Source: DUZB01 sp964407525
GTDB lineage: Bacteria > Desulfobacterota > DSM-4660 > Desulfatiglandales > Desulfatiglandaceae
DNA length: 15,527 nt
Assembly (NCBI GenBank): GCA_964407525.1
Contig: CAYOWC010000093.1
Location: 1-15,527, forward strand
Direction of reading: 5' to 3'
Shown: in pieces, positions 13,489 to 15,527 of the stretch
How positions within the stretch are numbered: position 1 is the stretch's first letter
How the letters are laid out: every line of letters begins with the position of its first letter
Position numbers and translations under genes: made by a program
The notes under the pieces: model-generated
The model's input: only the letters and a program-made list of their open reading frames with translations
What the model was told of the DNA's origin: nothing
Databases searched by the model: none

Positions 13489-14097
13489 ATGGGAATTTAC
13501 CCGCTACCGTTAGAAAAGCTCATCGAGCAATTTACCAAACTCCCCGGCATTGGGCAGAAGTCCGCAACCAGGATGGCGCTTCATATCCTCCGCAGCAACA
13601 GGGATACGGCAGAGACTCTGGCAAAAAGCTTGCTGGAAGTAAAAGAAAAAATCAGGTTCTGTTCCACATGTTTCAACCTGACCGACGATGACCCCTGTTC
13701 AATTTGCAGCAATCCGAACAGGGCTAACGGCTCAGTCTGCGTTGTTGAGTGGCCTGGAGACCAACTTGCATTGGAAGATTCGGGGACATTCAAGGGGAAG
13801 TACCATGTCCTCCACGGCGTGCTCTCGCCACTGGATGGAATTGGCCCCGAAGACCTGAAAATAGGAAAGCTCATGTCGCGTATTCAGGACGAAGACATCA
13901 AAGAGATCATCCTGGCGACCAATCCAACTACCGGAGGGGAAGCGACAGCCTCTTTCCTATCCAGCCTCATTGCAGAAAAATCCAAGGGCCTGAGGATTAC
14001 AAGAATCGCATTGGGAATTCCCATGGGTGGTGATCTGAAATTCATGGACCGCATGACAATCCAACATGCCCTTGGTAGTCGCGTCCCGGTACCCTGA
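13489..14097 (+). CDS. recR: Recombination protein RecR
   Basis: This 202-residue protein acts in the RecFOR pathway, helping load RecA on gapped DNA. It has the helix-hairpin-helix (LPGIGQKSATRMALHIL, 18-34), a four-cysteine zinc site (C58, C61, C70, C73), the Toprim segment starting at VCVVEWPGDQLALEDSG (83-99) and the conserved ATNPTTGGEATA. The length is typical of the family. The ribosome site is a modest GAGAG. It ends the dnaX-ybaB-recR operon and is followed 11 bases later by the opposing phosphofructokinase gene. Confidence 0.97.
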   Translation: MGIYPLPLEKLIEQFTKLPGIGQKSATRMALHILRSNRDTAETLAKSLLEVKEKIRFCSTCFNLTDDDPCSICSNPNRANGSVCVVEWPGDQLALEDSGTFKGKYHVLHGVLSPLDGIGPEDLKIGKLMSRIQDEDIKEIILATNPTTGGEATASFLSSLIAEKSKGLRITRIALGIPMGGDLKFMDRMTIQHALGSRVPVP

Positions 14098-14108
14098 GAA
14101 ATTCTTTC

Positions 14109-14156
14109 CTACAATACCTCATCAAGGCATCTGTAATTCCGGGTATTGTAGAATTT
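14109..14156 (+). terminator. Candidate recR terminator within pfp 3' end
   Basis: CTACAATACC (14109-14118) pairs perfectly with GGTATTGTAG (14142-14151) across a 23-base loop, and AATTTTT follows. On the plus strand this would stop dnaX-ybaB-recR transcripts. The repeat lies inside the end of the opposing phosphofructokinase gene and includes its TAG stop codon. The stem is AT-rich and the loop long, so strength is uncertain. Confidence 0.4.
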
Positions 14157-15212
14157 TTCCACATTTACCAGATTCAATTTATCCAGTACTTTCTTCAGTG
14201 GAACGGAAGCAATAGAGCCCTGCCTGAGGCTGACCATACGGCCGAAATCTTCGTTTACAATCATATCGATGGCGGCAACACCGAACTTCCTTCCCATTCG
14301 TCGATCGTAGGCAGTGGGTGATCCACCCCTTTGAAGGTGCCTGAGAGCCACATACCTCACCTCCAAATCAGTCTGTTTCTCGATTTCTTCAGAAATAAGC
14401 CCCCCCACACCCCCAAGGTAATAATGTCCGAACCCGTCTCGCCCCCTTCTTTCGAGGATGGGATCCATTCCCCTCGGTTTGGCTCCTTCTGAAACCAGTA
14501 CAATACTGTAACGCTTCCCGGCCTTTCGCCTCATGTTCAGGAGCTCCATGACACGTTCCATGACGAAATCGTGCTCGGGGATCAGGATGACAGCCGCATC
14601 CGCTGCTTCTCCTCCTTCCAAAGCGAGCCAACCCGCCTGTCTCCCCATACATTCGACCACGAATATACGGCTGTGGGAACCAGCGGTAATTCTCAGCCGG
14701 TCAATATCTTCCGTAATAATATTAACAGCGGAGTCAAAACCGAGCGTATAATCGGTACCGGACAGATCCTTGTCAATGGTCTTAGGTATGCCGACAACCT
14801 TCAGGCCGTTCTTATAGAGTTTGTGGGCTGCTCCCAGACTGTCGTGTCCACCCACTACCACCAGGGCATCCAGCCCGAGCTCTTTGTAGTTATTCATCAA
14901 AACTTCCGATTTGTCATCGCTGGGATCAAACGGGTTTATGCGGCTTGTTCCAAGGCGTGTACCGCCATACCTGTCCCAGGTGCGAACGATATCTGTATCC
15001 AGCCGCATAATCCACTGTTTTTTGCTGGCCTTGTCTTTCGGTTTCAGTTCTGTCAATCCCTTCCAGCCGTCCATAATTCCTATGATGTCAAACATGGTCC
15101 CACGTCTGGCGACAAGATCTTTATCCAGAGCTGTATTCACGAGCCAATGGATCGTACTGTTGATGCCGGGGCAATCTCCGCCTGCGGTTAAAACTCCCAC
15201 CCTTGTTTTCAT
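14109..15212 (-). CDS. pfp: 6-phosphofructokinase, pyrophosphate-type
   Basis: This 367-residue PfkA-family enzyme phosphorylates fructose 6-phosphate at C1. Family motifs: GGDCPGINS (11-19), GGTRLGTSR (83-91), the catalytic Asp D147 in PKTIDKD (143-149) and MGRQAGWLA (189-197). Two positions separate ATP- from pyrophosphate-dependent enzymes, E. coli residues 104 and 124, both Gly in ATP enzymes. Here they are D124 (GGHDS) and K144 (PKTID), the combination of pyrophosphate users such as the Amycolatopsis enzyme. His123 takes the place usually held by Asp or Glu, which is odd. The phosphate donor is therefore probably pyrophosphate and the reaction reversible. GGAGG precedes the ATG. It is convergent with recR and has no visible operon partner. 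Confidence 0.9.
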   Translation of the reverse strand: MKTRVGVLTAGGDCPGINSTIHWLVNTALDKDLVARRGTMFDIIGIMDGWKGLTELKPKDKASKKQWIMRLDTDIVRTWDRYGGTRLGTSRINPFDPSDDKSEVLMNNYKELGLDALVVVGGHDSLGAAHKLYKNGLKVVGIPKTIDKDLSGTDYTLGFDSAVNIITEDIDRLRITAGSHSRIFVVECMGRQAGWLALEGGEAADAAVILIPEHDFVMERVMELLNMRRKAGKRYSIVLVSEGAKPRGMDPILERRGRDGFGHYYLGGVGGLISEEIEKQTDLEVRYVALRHLQRGGSPTAYDRRMGRKFGVAAIDMIVNEDFGRMVSLRQGSIASVPLKKVLDKLNLVNVEKFYNTRNYRCLDEVL

Positions 15213-15527
15213 TTGCTGCCTCCAACAGAAATATGGTTAAATAAAAAGGAGAGCATTTGGAGCCGTGCCTACCCCCTTCAAGAAGTCTGAAATCAATTCA
15301 TTTACTATAAAGAAGTTCGAAAGAGCTGTCAATGGGACATTCTTCGTTATGAAAAGCGGGTTCAAAAGTTCAGAGTTCAGAGGGACAACGGTTCAGGGGT
15401 TGTAGAATTTGTGGAGTTCTCAGCCTGTGTGCGAAAATATTTCGGCTCATCGTGGATTAGCGCTAAGAATCTTTTTTCCGGAACCGAGGTGTCAGGTTTC
15501 GGGTGTCAGGTTTCAGTATCTACTATT
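15213..15527. other. Repeat-bearing intergenic right edge
   Basis: These 315 bases upstream of the phosphofructokinase gene hold no recognisable gene. Two tandem word repeats are visible: AGTTCAG twice (15367-15380), and a 14-base unit, GGTGTCAGGTTTCG then GGTGTCAGGTTTCA (15488-15501 and 15502-15515). No confident promoter for the phosphofructokinase gene was found. Confidence 0.55.

Noticed and set aside
1..15527. CRISPR arrays, insertion sequences, prophage or toxin-antitoxin genes
   Set aside because: No regularly spaced direct repeats, transposase or integrase motifs, or small paired toxin-type genes were seen on either strand.

Overview
The window reads as chromosomal DNA of moderate GC from an anaerobic or microaerophilic bacterium, most likely of the Desulfobacterota (the former deltaproteobacterial sulfate reducers and syntrophs). 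The grounds are overall protein flavour, a clostridial/Desulfovibrio-type single-cluster ferredoxin inside a lipid operon, a phosphofructokinase with pyrophosphate-type residues, and intergenic 'stuttering word' repeats. The taxon is inferred from gene content, not from a marker gene.

Left part (1-2523). A plus-strand TPR-repeat protein of unknown role (114-1496) is followed by a 387-bp gene-free stretch. That stretch holds the 3' half of a tRNA-Asp gene (minus strand, broken exactly at the anticodon loop), which looks like the attachment-site scar of an integrated element. Next is a minus-strand 128-aa protein (1884-2270) with a phasin-like helical N-terminus and a small Cys-Cys-Cys-His tail.

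Centre (2524-9795, minus strand). Five tightly packed genes form a probable operon, read right to left: patatin-like lipase, wax ester synthase/diacylglycerol acyltransferase (WS/DGAT) with two C-terminal C-x9-C-x10-C-x2-H modules, an iron-dependent alcohol dehydrogenase fused to an SCP2 lipid-carrier domain, a [4Fe-4S] ferredoxin, and a 689-aa NADPH-type acyl reductase whose C-terminal half resembles cyanobacterial acyl-ACP reductase. Together they give a full route from acyl thioester to aldehyde, fatty alcohol and wax ester, plus a lipase that could remobilise stored lipid. Divergently transcribed are a 107-aa protein of unknown function and an acyl-CoA-binding protein (10271-10893). The 475-bp divergent intergenic region carries a near-consensus promoter with a perfect palindrome between its -35 and -10 boxes. 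The 128-aa protein shares the Cys/His module of the WS/DGAT, which suggests it belongs to the same storage-lipid system, perhaps as a droplet or granule coat protein.

Right part (10894-15527). tRNA-Ser(GGA) precedes the conserved housekeeping set dnaX-ybaB-recR (plus strand). dnaX carries a run of nine A residues placed so that slippage would give a short gamma-like product. Facing it is a phosphofructokinase gene (14109-15212, minus) with residues typical of pyrophosphate-dependent enzymes. The right edge is a repeat-bearing intergenic stretch.
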